Assembly (NCBI RefSeq): GCF_000577615.1
Contig: NZ_CBXX010000004.1
Coordinates: forward strand, 124,001-188,000
DNA length: 64,000 bases
Source of the DNA: Herbaspirillum sp. RV1423
Lineage (GTDB): Bacteria; Pseudomonadota; Gammaproteobacteria; Burkholderiales; Burkholderiaceae_D
Direction: 5' to 3'
Shown: piece after piece, positions 27,030 to 35,723 of the stretch
Layout: each line of letters starts with the position of its first letter
Position numbering within the stretch: position 1 is the stretch's first letter
Made by a program: the position numbers and the translations under genes
Notes under the pieces: model-generated
What the model was told of the DNA's origin: nothing
Databases searched by the model: none
What the model saw: the letters and a program-made list of their open reading frames with translations, nothing else

Positions 27030-27658
27030 GGCGCCCCCTTTTCATTGCCGGCGGGCGCAGTGACCAGAATCCGCCACAGGTAGCGCGGATTGAACGACAC
27101 CACCACCGTCAGCAGGATCGTCAACGCGCCGAAGGCCCACAGGGCCACTCCTGGCAGCACTTCCGCCATGTTCGACAGTTTCACCAGCGCCACCAGCACG
27201 CCCAGCAGGAACACTTCAACCATGCCCCAGGGCCGCACGATCTGCATCAGGCGCAGCAATGTCTTCACGCCCGGACGACGCACATCGCGCGCCGCCGGCA
27301 ACAGCAGATACAGCAGGATCAGCATCTGTACGAGCGGAAACAGGATCGTCGTCGCCAGCACCAGCGTCGCCACCAGCGACATGCCTTCGGTATTGAGGAC
27401 CATGACGGCGCCGACCAGCGTAGTCTGGCTGCTCAGGCCCTGCAGTTCGATCTGCACGATGGGAAAGCTGTTGGCGATCACGAACATGATCAGGCTGGCC
27501 ACCGTCAGCGGCAACAGGTGCTGCAGGCGGCTGCCGGTATCGCGCTCCAGTTCGGCGTCGCAGCGCAGGCAGCGAGCGATCTCGGCATGCCTGAGCGTCG
27601 GCCGGCGATGCACCGCGTCACACTCTTCGCAAACGATCAGGTCGGGGCGTTCTTGCAT
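27026..27658 (-). CDS. pqiA: PqiA-type membrane protein, first copy
   Basis: This 210-residue inner-membrane protein has an N-terminal CxxC pair set (CEECD...CLRCD, ~residues 9-34) and four helices. It carries the signature RLQHLLPLTVASLIMFVIANSFPIV and is equivalent to the N-terminal half of E. coli PqiA. It heads the operon pqiA-pqiA-pqiB-pqiC, a lipid-trafficking system linked to membrane stress and paraquat response. No SoxR-type operator is evident in the 151 bp to the leuA leader. Confidence 0.88.
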   Translation of the reverse strand: MQERPDLIVCEECDAVHRRPTLRHAEIARCLRCDAELERDTGSRLQHLLPLTVASLIMFVIANSFPIVQIELQGLSSQTTLVGAVMVLNTEGMSLVATLVLATTILFPLVQMLILLYLLLPAARDVRRPGVKTLLRLMQIVRPWGMVEVFLLGVLVALVKLSNMAEVLPGVALWAFGALTILLTVVVSFNPRYLWRILVTAPAGNEKGAP

Positions 27659-27773
27659 GAATGAATAGGAATGGTCGGCATGATTGACGGGAAGGTTAAT
27701 GACGGAATCTTGGATTCTAACAACAAAAAATGCCTGTTTCGGCTCGCTTTCCTCGCGATTCGGCAGATAAAGC

Positions 27774-27801
27774 TTGACAATCCAAACGGCAATCTTCTAA
27801 A
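27774..27801 (+). promoter_or_regulatory. Putative leu leader promoter
   Basis: TTGACA (27774-27779) is a perfect -35, and TCTAAA (27796-27801), 16 bp later, is a fair -10. The expected start point falls around 27808-27810, which coincides with the ATG of the first leader peptide. No Shine-Dalgarno lies in front of that ATG, so its translation may be leaderless. Confidence 0.6.
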
Positions 27802-27809
27802 GTCACCGA

Positions 27810-27905
27810 ATGAACTCTGCAACACAATTCTCCCTCACACTACCGCACTTCGCTGGCGCCCTGCTAGCGTTGCTACTAGTGACGCTACTACCAGCTTCGC
27901 GCTAA
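27810..27905 (+). CDS. leuL: Leucine-rich leader peptide upstream of leuA (attenuation)
   Basis: A 31-codon frame encodes a peptide beginning MNSATQFSLTLPHF and ending LLPASR. Nine codons are leucine, and six of these are CTA, which the surrounding genes hardly use (they use CTG). The cluster CTG CTA GCG TTG CTA CTA GTG ACG CTA CTA is what ribosome-stalling control codons look like. It sits behind a strong promoter and 310 bp before leuA, so sensing charged leucyl-tRNA is the obvious role. No ribosome-binding site is visible. After the stop, GTCTGA...TCAGAC (27953-27983, enclosing ATCCG/CGGAT) can fold, but no T-run terminator follows. Confidence 0.85.
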   Translation: MNSATQFSLTLPHFAGALLALLLVTLLPASR

Positions 27906-28021
27906 TCCCGGTTTCCCCCTGTAGTTTTGCAGTTTCCTCGCTGATCATGGTCTGAAAGAGCATCCGGAACGGATCCTCAGACACACATGGCGGCACAATT
28001 AAAAAATTGTAAATTTTGCAT

Positions 28022-28138
28022 ATGCATTTCAAGCCCATCACTGCAACCCTGATTTCCGGCGAATTGATCGCCGCAATGATCTTTGCTCGTGCATTGGCGC
28101 TGCTACCGCTACCGATCGGTTGCCTGGCCTCGCGTTAG
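28022..28138 (+). CDS. Second leader-like peptide upstream of leuA
   Basis: A 38-codon frame from ATG 28022 ends 77 bp before leuA. Seven codons are leucine, two of them CTA, clustered near the end (GCATTGGCGCTGCTACCGCT is part of it). Its last residues (CLASR) resemble the end of the first leader (LLPASR). The start codon lies in the palindrome TGCATATGCA, just after an AT-rich stretch (27995-28017) holding the inverted repeat ACAATT/AATTGT. No Shine-Dalgarno is visible. It may be a tandem second sensor, a duplicated relic, or chance. The composition and shared ending favour a real leader. Confidence 0.5.
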   Translation: MHFKPITATLISGELIAAMIFARALALLPLPIGCLASR

Positions 28139-28215
28139 TGGCAGTCAGGCGGCCTCTTAGCCGCACAGGATGATTTCCCGATTTCACAGCAGTGACAAAC
28201 TAAAGAGGTTTTACC

Positions 28216-29919
28216 ATGATGTTAAGCAACCCGGCAGCAAAGTACCGCGCATTCCCGACGATTCCGCTGTCTGATCGTACCTGGCCGAATCAGTTCATTT
28301 CCAAGCCGCCGATCTGGATGAGCACCGACCTGCGCGATGGCAACCAGGCGCTGATCGAACCGATGAGCCCAGAACGCAAATTGCGTTTCTTCGAAATGCT
28401 GCTGCAAATCGGCCTGAAGGAAATCGAAGTCGGCTTCCCTTCCGCATCGCAAACCGACTTCGACTTCGTTCGCAAACTGATCGAAGAAAACCGCATTCCC
28501 GACGACGTCACCATCATCGTGCTGACACAATCGCGCGAAGAACTGATCCGCCGCACCATCGACTCGCTGCAAGGCGCCAAGCAGGCCATCGTACACTTGT
28601 ACAACTCGGTGGCCCCTGCCTTCCGCAAGATCGTCTTCAACATGAGCCGCGACCAGATCAAGGAAATCGCCGTCTCCGGCACACGCCTGGTCAAGGAACT
28701 GACCGACGCCCGTCCGGAAACGCAATGGCGTTACGAATATTCGCCGGAATCCTTCAGCACCACCGAACTCGACTTCTCGCGCGAAATCTGCGACGCCGTC
28801 TGCGCAACCTGGGGCGCCACGCCGGAACGCAAGGTCATCCTGAACCTGCCCTCGACCGTCGAATGCAGCACGCCCAACGTCTACGCCGACCAGATCGAAT
28901 GGATGCACCGCAACCTGCAATACCGCGCGTCGTCCATCATCTCGGTCCACCCGCATAACGATCGCGGCACTGCCGTCGCTTCCGCCGAACTGGCCGTCAT
29001 GGCTGGCGCCGAGCGCGTCGAAGGCTGCCTGTTCGGCAACGGCGAACGCACCGGCAACGTCGACCTGGTGACGCTGGCGCTGAACCTGTATACCCAGGGC
29101 GTCAATCCCGGCCTTGACTTCTCCGACATCGACACCGTGCGTCAATGCGTCGAAGAGTGCAACCAGATTCCGGTCCACCCACGCCATCCTTACGTCGGCG
29201 ACCTGGTCTTCACCGCCTTCTCCGGTTCGCATCAGGATGCGATCAAAAAGGGCTTCGCCAAGCAGCAAGCGGACGCGATCTGGGAAGTACCTTACCTGCC
29301 GATCGACCCGGCCGACCTGGGCCGCAGCTACGACGCCGTGATCCGCGTCAACAGCCAGTCCGGCAAGGGCGGCATGGCCTATTTGCTGGAGCAGGAATAC
29401 GGCCTGGCCATGCCGCGCCGCCTGCAGATCGAATTCAGCCGCGCCATCCAGCGCGAGGCGGACGCCACCGGCAAGGAAATCGTCGCCAACGACATCTACG
29501 CCATCTTCAAGAGCGAATACCTGGACCGCACCACGCCGTACGTCTATCGCGCCCACCGCATGTCGGAAGATTCCTCGCACAAGGAATCGATCAAGATCGA
29601 AATCGACATCGAGCGCAACGGCGAAGCAGTGACCCTGCGCGGCGCCGGCAACGGTCCGATCGACGCCTTCGTCAACGCGCTGGGCCTGGACATCAAGCTG
29701 ATGGATTTCCATGAACACGCCATCGGCGCCGGCGCCAACGCGCAAGCCGCCAGCTACATCGAACTGCGCCTGAACGAAGCGCCGACCGGTTTCGGCGTGG
29801 GCATCGACGCCAACATCGTCACCGCGTCCTTCAAGGCCGTCCTCAGCGCCATCAATCGCCAGATCGCAATCGACCAGAGCGCCAATCAGTCTTCTTCGCC
29901 AAAAGCGAAAGCAGCCTGA
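28216..29919 (+). CDS. leuA: 2-isopropylmalate synthase
   Basis: This 567-residue enzyme condenses acetyl-CoA with 2-oxoisovalerate, the first committed step of leucine synthesis. It is the long form with an N-terminal extension ([20 protein letters not shown]). The HMGL-like TIM barrel holds [14 protein letters not shown] (~residues 34-47), [18 protein letters not shown] (metal His) and [16 protein letters not shown]. The C-terminal LeuA regulatory domain (~440-560) is the leucine feedback site. AAGAGG lies about 8 bases before ATG 28216; ATG 28219 is an equal alternative. Expression is probably controlled by the leader peptides upstream. Confidence 0.95.
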   Translation: MMLSNPAAKYRAFPTIPLSDRTWPNQFISKPPIWMSTDLRDGNQALIEPMSPERKLRFFEMLLQIGLKEIEVGFPSASQTDFDFVRKLIEENRIPDDVTIIVLTQSREELIRRTIDSLQGAKQAIVHLYNSVAPAFRKIVFNMSRDQIKEIAVSGTRLVKELTDARPETQWRYEYSPESFSTTELDFSREICDAVCATWGATPERKVILNLPSTVECSTPNVYADQIEWMHRNLQYRASSIISVHPHNDRGTAVASAELAVMAGAERVEGCLFGNGERTGNVDLVTLALNLYTQGVNPGLDFSDIDTVRQCVEECNQIPVHPRHPYVGDLVFTAFSGSHQDAIKKGFAKQQADAIWEVPYLPIDPADLGRSYDAVIRVNSQSGKGGMAYLLEQEYGLAMPRRLQIEFSRAIQREADATGKEIVANDIYAIFKSEYLDRTTPYVYRAHRMSEDSSHKESIKIEIDIERNGEAVTLRGAGNGPIDAFVNALGLDIKLMDFHEHAIGAGANAQAASYIELRLNEAPTGFGVGIDANIVTASFKAVLSAINRQIAIDQSANQSSSPKAKAA

Positions 29920-29930
29920 GCTAGCATCAT

Positions 29931-29970
29931 AAAAAGAGCTGCCGGTTCATCCAACCGGCAGCTCTTTTTT
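29931..29970. terminator. Bidirectional terminator between leuA and egtB
   Basis: A 17-bp stem (AAAAAGAGCTGCCGGTT / AACCGGCAGCTCTTTTT) with a 5-base loop is followed by Ts on both strands. It ends both leuA and the convergent egtDB operon. Confidence 0.92.
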
Positions 29971-29992
29971 GTTTACGCGGACGACGCTGCGA

Positions 29993-31207
29993 CTACAGCG
30001 ACCGCGCCAGCCGGATGCCGCTGTATTGCCAGCACGTCGCAGCCGGGAAAAAATTGCGGTAGCTCAGCCGCGAATGTCCCTGCGGCGTTGCGCCCGACGA
30101 GCCGCGCAAAACGTATTGATTGACCATGAACTTGCCGTTGTACTCGCCCACCGCTCCCGCCGGTATCTCATAACCGGGATACGGCGCATAGCTGCTCGAA
30201 GTCCATTGCCAGGCGGTGCCGAACAATTGCCGGCCCTCGTTGCCGAGGAGGCTTGCCGCGTGCTCCCATTCGGCCTCGGTCGGCAGGCGCGCGCCGGCCC
30301 AGCGCGCATAAGCGTCCGCTTCGTAGTACGACAAATGCAATACCGCCGCATGCGGATCCAGCGGCAGCATGCCGTGCAGCGTGAACTCCTGCCATCCGCC
30401 ATCGGCCTGTCGATGCCAGTAAAGTGGATGCCCGACCTTGTTGGCGCAGCGCCATTCCCATCCCGCCGACAGCCAGTGCGCCGGATTCTCGTAACCGCCC
30501 TGCTCCACGAACATCAGGTATTCGATATTGCTGATCAGGCGCGAACCCAAAGCGTAAGCTTCGACGAACTGGCGGTGGCGCGGCAACTCGTTGTCGAAAC
30601 AGAACCCGGTGCCGCCGCCGTGGCCGATTTCGACCACGTCGGCCTCGAAGGCATGCCACTCCAGTTCGCTCTGCACCGGCATCGCCTGCAAGGCGCGCGG
30701 CAAATAAAAAGGCTTGAGCGGATTGAGCGAAAGCAGGTGCTTGAGGTCGGTCAGGATCAGTTCCTGATGCTGCTGTTCGTGCTGCATGCCGAGTTCGAGC
30801 AAGCGCAGGCAGGCAGCGTCGCAATCGCCCGATTGCAGCAGCGCCTGCATGCGCCGGTCGACATCGGCGCGATAGTCGCGCACCTCGGCCAGCGACGGCC
30901 TCGTCAGCATGCCGCGCTGGGGGCGCGGATGCTTGTCGCCGACGCCGTCATAGTAGGAATTGAACAGCACACGGAATGCCGGATGAAACGGTCTGAAGCC
31001 GCGTTCGTATTGTTCCAGGATGAAGGTTTCAAAAAACCAACTGGTGTGCGCCAGATGCCATTTGACCGGGCTGGCGTCCGGCATCGACTGCGCGCAACAA
31101 TCCTCTTCCGACAAAGGTGCGGCCAGTATCATCGAATATTCGCGCACGCGCAGGTAGTCGTCGACCACCACGGCGTTCGATATCGCCAGCGCTATTTCAT
31201 TCCGCAT
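29993..31207 (-). CDS. egtB: Ergothioneine biosynthesis sulfoxide synthase EgtB
   Basis: This 404-residue iron enzyme couples trimethylhistidine (hercynine) to a thiol with O2. An N-terminal DinB-like helical domain (~10-160) carries the iron ligands WHLAHTSWFFETF (first His) and HEQQHQEL (an HxxxHxE motif ~141-147). The C-terminal formylglycine-generating-enzyme-like domain (~190-400) has the ARLPTEAEWEHAA and LRGSSGATPQGHSRLSYRNFFP type segments. It lies 37 bp after egtD in a two-gene operon. No egtA or egtC is present here, so whether the sulfur donor is cysteine or gamma-glutamylcysteine cannot be told. Confidence 0.93.
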   Translation of the reverse strand: MRNEIALAISNAVVVDDYLRVREYSMILAAPLSEEDCCAQSMPDASPVKWHLAHTSWFFETFILEQYERGFRPFHPAFRVLFNSYYDGVGDKHPRPQRGMLTRPSLAEVRDYRADVDRRMQALLQSGDCDAACLRLLELGMQHEQQHQELILTDLKHLLSLNPLKPFYLPRALQAMPVQSELEWHAFEADVVEIGHGGGTGFCFDNELPRHRQFVEAYALGSRLISNIEYLMFVEQGGYENPAHWLSAGWEWRCANKVGHPLYWHRQADGGWQEFTLHGMLPLDPHAAVLHLSYYEADAYARWAGARLPTEAEWEHAASLLGNEGRQLFGTAWQWTSSSYAPYPGYEIPAGAVGEYNGKFMVNQYVLRGSSGATPQGHSRLSYRNFFPAATCWQYSGIRLARSL

Positions 31208-31244
31208 CTTCCCTGTTCCCTTCTGCTTCGGTTCCGATGGCTTT

Positions 31245-32225
31245 TCACACCGGCTTGGCGTGGCACACCATGAACCACTGGTTCGGATCGAACCACATTG
31301 TGCACTGGCCGAAGCCGGCTTGCTTCAAGAGTTCGCCGAATCCTTCCGGCGTGAACTTATAACTGTTTTCGGTGTGAATGCGCTCGCCCCGGCGAAAGCG
31401 CCGCGCGCCGCCGTCGCACCATGTCACGCCGACTTCGCGCCGGGCTTGCAAATGCATTTCCACACGCTGCCGCTCGGGATTGAAAAAGCCGTAATGCTCC
31501 CAGTCGTCGAGGTTGAAGTCGGCTTCCAGCAGACGATTCACGTGCAGCAGTATGTTGCGGTTGAACGCCGCGGTGACGCCCAGCGCATCGTCGTAGGCGG
31601 CATCGAGCACCGCCTTGTCCTTGACCAGATCGACGCCCAGCAACACGCCGCCGCTCTCGCCCAGTTGCAAGCCGTGCCGCATGCGGCGCAGGAATTGCAA
31701 GGCCTCCTCCGGCGCGAAATTGCCGAGCGACGATCCGGGATAGAAAAACAGCCGGTTGTCGCGGCCGACGGTGGCCGGCAATTGCAGCGACGAGGAAAAA
31801 TCCATCGCGATCTCCTGCATCGGCAGCGCGGGGAATTTCTGCCGCAAGCCACTCACCGCCTCGCGCAGGAATTCCGCCGAAATATCGATGGGCACATACT
31901 GGCGCGGGGTCAGGGCCGGGAACAGCGCGGCCGCCTTGGCGCAATTGCCGGCGCCGAGGTCGATCAGCGTCACACCGCTGCCGACTGTCGCTGCAATGTC
32001 GCCCGCATGCTGCGCGAAGATCGCCGCCTCGGTGCGCGTCGGATAATACTCCGGCAAGGCGCAAATGGCTTCGAACAGCTTGGAGCCGAGCGGGTCGTAG
32101 AAATATTTGGGAGAAATGGCGGCCACCTCCGCACTCAGGCCGGCATGCAGTTCCGCACGCATCGGGCAGACTGCCCGACCGGTACGCATGCTCTTCTTCG
32201 TTTCCTGCAACAGTCCTTGAGCCAA
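31245..32225 (-). CDS. egtD: L-histidine N-alpha-methyltransferase EgtD
   Basis: This ~326-residue SAM enzyme trimethylates histidine to hercynine, the first step of ergothioneine synthesis. The core has SPKYFYDPLGSKLFEAICALPEYYPTRTE (substrate entry, ~35-63), the SAM loop LIDLGAGNCAKAAALF (~84-99) and LFFYPGSSLGNF. I start it at TTG 32225 because AAGGAG lies six bases before it and the resulting length matches the family (~320 aa). The alternative is ATG 32288, which adds 21 residues of unlikely sequence (MHAAMPCRSPFDSRR). It forms an operon with egtB. Confidence 0.92.
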   Translation of the reverse strand: MAQGLLQETKKSMRTGRAVCPMRAELHAGLSAEVAAISPKYFYDPLGSKLFEAICALPEYYPTRTEAAIFAQHAGDIAATVGSGVTLIDLGAGNCAKAAALFPALTPRQYVPIDISAEFLREAVSGLRQKFPALPMQEIAMDFSSSLQLPATVGRDNRLFFYPGSSLGNFAPEEALQFLRRMRHGLQLGESGGVLLGVDLVKDKAVLDAAYDDALGVTAAFNRNILLHVNRLLEADFNLDDWEHYGFFNPERQRVEMHLQARREVGVTWCDGGARRFRRGERIHTENSYKFTPEGFGELLKQAGFGQCTMWFDPNQWFMVCHAKPV

Positions 32226-32331
32226 TTTTTTCTCCTTGTCGGAACGGCGCGAATCAAACGGTGATCGGCACGGCATAGCTGCATGCAATACACTAGACCG
32301 CTTTGACGGGCCGGATAACAGATGTCAGTCG

Positions 32332-32383
32332 AACAAGTCTATATCCGGTGAATGCATATACTTATGCATTCTAATGACTTGTT
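32332..32383. repeat. Nested inverted repeats between egtD and the ABC exporter
   Basis: Outer arms AACAAGTC (32332-32339) and GACTTGTT (32376-32383) enclose perfect inner arms GAATGCATA (32350-32358) and TATGCATTC (32363-32371) with a 4-base centre. The region is AT-rich and lies in the 258-bp gap between two divergent genes, the right place for a shared operator. No matching regulator gene is adjacent. I see no gene in this gap. Confidence 0.6.
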
Positions 32384-32483
32384 GATGTCAATGTGGTTCA
32401 CTGATCGACGAAAAATCGGATGGTCGTTACCTGCTCGCTCGCCTCCCCCCATAAAGTTGCCTCTTTCACACTAAATTATCAAC

Positions 32484-34304
32484 ATGTCATCAAGCGTCAA
32501 ACCCGAACCCGCCAAAGGCAGCATCAAGACCCTGATCGGCCTGCTACCCTTCCTGCAACCCTACAAGCGGCAATTCATGCTGGCCGGCCTGGCGCTGATC
32601 GTCGCAGCCGCGGCGACGCTGGCGATCCCCTACGCGTTCCGCCAGATGATCGATCTCGGCTTCGGCAGCAGCGCCAATGCCGGCGGCATCGGCGGCGCAA
32701 GCACTGCGGTAAGCACGCTGCACATCGACCTGTATTTCCTCGCGCTGTTCGGCGTGGCCTGCATACTCGGCGTCGCCACCGCCGCGCGCTTCTACATGGT
32801 GTCCTGGCTCGGCGAACGCGTCACTGCCGATTTGCGCAGCGCGGTCTACGCGCACGTCGTCACGCAAAGCCCGCAGTTCTTCGAGACCACCAAGACCGGC
32901 GAAGTGCTGTCGCGCCTGACCACCGACACCACGCTGATCCAGACCCTGGTCGGCACCAGCATTTCGATGGCGCTGCGCAACGGCCTGCTGTTTGCGGGCG
33001 GTATGGTCATGCTGTTCATCACCAGCGTCAAATTGTCGTCGATCATCATCGTCATGCTGGCGGCGGTGGTGCTGCCTATCGTGTTTTACGGCCGGCGCGT
33101 GCGCAAGCTGTCGCGCGAATCGCAGGACCGCGTCGCCGACGCTTCGGCGCTGGCGGGCGAAATCCTCAATGCCATGCCGACCGTGCAGGCTTTCACGCAT
33201 GAAGAAATCGAAGCAGGACGTTTCGGCAACTCGGTCGAACGCGCCTTCCATACCGCGATGCAACGCATCCGCGCACGCTCGGTGCTGACCATGATGGCGA
33301 TCCTGCTGGTGTTCGGCGCAATCGTGTTCGTATTGTGGCTGGGCGCGCATGCCGTGGTACAGGGCAGCATGAGCGGCGGCCAGCTCGGTCAGTTCATCCT
33401 TTACGCATCGCTGGTGGCCGGTTCCATCGGCGCCTTGTCGGAAGTGTTGGGCGACACCCAGCGCGCCGCCGGCGCAACGGAGCGCCTGCTCGACCTGCTG
33501 GCGGCGCAATCGCCGGTGCAATCGGTACTTCTGCCGGAAGCGCTACCGCCGCGGACCGCCAACGGCGCCGCGCTGCAATTGGAAGACATTGTCTTCCACT
33601 ACCCGTCGCGTCCCGACAGCAATGCACTGATACATCTGTCGCTCGACATCCGCCCCGGAGAAACCATCGCCATCGTCGGTCCTTCCGGGGCCGGCAAGAC
33701 GACGCTGTTCCAGTTGCTGCTGCGTTTCTACGATCCACAACAGGGCAAGATCAGGCTGGACGGCGTCGACATCAAATCCCTGTCCCTGCAAACCCTGCGC
33801 GGCGCCGTCGGCATCGTGCCGCAAGACACCGTGGTCTTTTCCGAGAATGCGCTGGAAAACATTCGTTTCGGCCGCGCCGATGCCAGCGACGAGGAAGTGA
33901 TTGCCGCCGCGAAGATGGCCGCCGCGCACGAGTTCATCGAGCGCCTGCCGCAAGGCTACCAATCCTTCCTCGGTGAACGCGGCGTACGCCTGTCCGGGGG
34001 CCAGCGCCAGCGCATCGCAATTGCGCGCGCATTGCTGAAGAACCCGCCGCTGCTGCTGCTCGACGAAGCCACCAGCGCGCTCGACGCCGAATCGGAACGC
34101 CTCGTGCAAATCGCCCTGGAAGCCGCCATGGTCGGCCGCACCACGCTGGTCATCGCACACCGCCTGGCTACCGTGCAGCGCGCCGACCGCATCATCGTGC
34201 TGGAACACGGCCGCATCGTCGAAACCGGCACCCACGCCTCGCTGATCGCGCAAAACGGCCTGTACGCCAGCCTGGCGGCGCTGCAGTTCAACACCGACAA
34301 CTGA
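32484..34304 (+). CDS. ABC exporter half-transporter (MsbA/ABCB type)
   Basis: This 606-residue fusion has a six-helix transmembrane domain (~30-330, beginning FLQPYKRQFMLAGLALIVAAAATL) and an ATPase domain (~365-600). The ATPase has Walker A VGPSGAGKTTLFQLL, the Q-loop in VPQDTVVFSENAL, signature LSGGQRQRIAIARALL, Walker B PLLLLDEATSALD and the switch His in VIAHRLATV. It would homodimerise in the inner membrane to export lipids, drugs or other hydrophobic substrates. The substrate is not predictable from sequence; it is not the msbA of an lpx cluster by context. It is divergent from egtD across nested inverted repeats. Confidence 0.9.
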   Translation: MSSSVKPEPAKGSIKTLIGLLPFLQPYKRQFMLAGLALIVAAAATLAIPYAFRQMIDLGFGSSANAGGIGGASTAVSTLHIDLYFLALFGVACILGVATAARFYMVSWLGERVTADLRSAVYAHVVTQSPQFFETTKTGEVLSRLTTDTTLIQTLVGTSISMALRNGLLFAGGMVMLFITSVKLSSIIIVMLAAVVLPIVFYGRRVRKLSRESQDRVADASALAGEILNAMPTVQAFTHEEIEAGRFGNSVERAFHTAMQRIRARSVLTMMAILLVFGAIVFVLWLGAHAVVQGSMSGGQLGQFILYASLVAGSIGALSEVLGDTQRAAGATERLLDLLAAQSPVQSVLLPEALPPRTANGAALQLEDIVFHYPSRPDSNALIHLSLDIRPGETIAIVGPSGAGKTTLFQLLLRFYDPQQGKIRLDGVDIKSLSLQTLRGAVGIVPQDTVVFSENALENIRFGRADASDEEVIAAAKMAAAHEFIERLPQGYQSFLGERGVRLSGGQRQRIAIARALLKNPPLLLLDEATSALDAESERLVQIALEAAMVGRTTLVIAHRLATVQRADRIIVLEHGRIVETGTHASLIAQNGLYASLAALQFNTDN

Positions 34305-34447
34305 CGGCGCTGCCCGTCGCGAAAAACGGCGGCGCCATACGCGATTCCGGAAAATAAAATAGACTTCTGGTTTTACCGAACATCCACCCGCAACCACTCG
34401 TCCCCGTCGCCATCTTCACGTATGACGCAGACAATGAGGAGTTTCCG

Positions 34448-35563
34448 ATGAGCAGCAAATTATTTTCCCCGCTGAAGTTGCGCGAACTGACCCTGCCGAA
34501 CCGCATCGTCGTTTCGCCAATGTGCCAATACTCGGCGCAGGACGGTTTCGTCAACGACTGGCATCTGGTCCACCTGGGCAGCCGCGCCGTCGGCGGTGCC
34601 GGGCTGGTGATCGTCGAAGCCGCCGGCGTACTGGCCGAAGGCCGCATCACGCCGGAAGACGTCGGCATCTGGAAAGACGATCACATCGAACCGCTGCGCC
34701 GCCTTACCCGCTTCATCGAGGCGCAAGGATCGTTCGCCGGTATCCAGTTGGCGCATGCGGGACGCAAGGCCAGCGCCTGGCGTCCATGGGCTGGCAAAGC
34801 CGGCACCGTGCCTGCCGCGGAAGGCGGCTGGGAAACCGTCGGACCGTCGGCGATCCCTTTCGACGCCACTTTCAAGGCGCCGGCAGAACTCAGCACGGAA
34901 GGCATCGCCCAACGCGTGCAAGCCTTCGCCGATGCGGCGCAACGCGCGCTCAAGGCCGGTTTCAAGGTGGTCGAAATTCATGGCGCACACGGTTACCTGC
35001 TGCATGAATTCCTGTCTCCGTTGAGCAACCGGCGCACCGATCAGTACGGCGGCTCGCTCGAAAATCGCGCGCGCTTCCTGCTCGAAGTGGTCGCCGCCGT
35101 GCGCAAGGTATGGCCGGCGGAATTACCATTGTTTGTGCGCGTGTCGGCCACCGACTGGACCGACGGCGGCCTGACGCCGGATGAAATCGTCGCCGTCTCA
35201 AGCCTGCTGCGCGACGCCGGCGTCGACCTCATGGACGTCTCCAGCGGCGGCAACGTCGCCACCGCCGTGATCCCGACCGGTCCCGGCTACCAGACCGCCT
35301 TCGCCGCGCGCGTCAAGAGCGAAGCCAAGATCGCCACCGGCACGGTCGGCATGATCACCGACGCCGCCCAGGCGGAACACGTCTTGCGCACCGGACAGGC
35401 CGACCTCGTGCTGCTGGCGCGCGAACTGCTGCGCGATCCGTACTGGCCGCTGCATGCCGCCGACGAACTGAAGGAAAACATCGCCTGGCCGCCGCAATAT
35501 GTACGCGCCGCGTCGAGCAAGACGCCGCTGCGCGAGAGCGTCGATTACGGCGATCTGGACTGA
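34448..35563 (+). CDS. NADH:flavin oxidoreductase, YqjM-type old yellow enzyme
   Basis: This 371-residue FMN-dependent TIM barrel is of the bacterial OYE class related to YqjM/xenobiotic reductase A. It has [20 protein letters not shown] with the class-specific Cys (~residues 17-36), [10 protein letters not shown] with the active-site His, [27 protein letters not shown]-type sequence, and [16 protein letters not shown] phosphate binding at the end. Such enzymes reduce activated C=C bonds. The physiological substrate is unknown. It is preceded by an AATGAGGA ribosome site and followed after 160 bp by the aldehyde dehydrogenase. Confidence 0.9.
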   Translation: MSSKLFSPLKLRELTLPNRIVVSPMCQYSAQDGFVNDWHLVHLGSRAVGGAGLVIVEAAGVLAEGRITPEDVGIWKDDHIEPLRRLTRFIEAQGSFAGIQLAHAGRKASAWRPWAGKAGTVPAAEGGWETVGPSAIPFDATFKAPAELSTEGIAQRVQAFADAAQRALKAGFKVVEIHGAHGYLLHEFLSPLSNRRTDQYGGSLENRARFLLEVVAAVRKVWPAELPLFVRVSATDWTDGGLTPDEIVAVSSLLRDAGVDLMDVSSGGNVATAVIPTGPGYQTAFAARVKSEAKIATGTVGMITDAAQAEHVLRTGQADLVLLARELLRDPYWPLHAADELKENIAWPPQYVRAASSKTPLRESVDYGDLD

Positions 35564-35723
35564 GTTTGCAGCACTTTGCGCCGGCCGTCACGGTCGGCGC
35601 AATTCTTCACGGCGTGGTATAAATGACGCCTGCCATTTCATCTCCGCATCAAGCTACCGCCGGATGTGGATTCAACACCCTGCTTCGCATTCGTTCATTC
35701 ACCATATCTGCAAAGAGATATCC

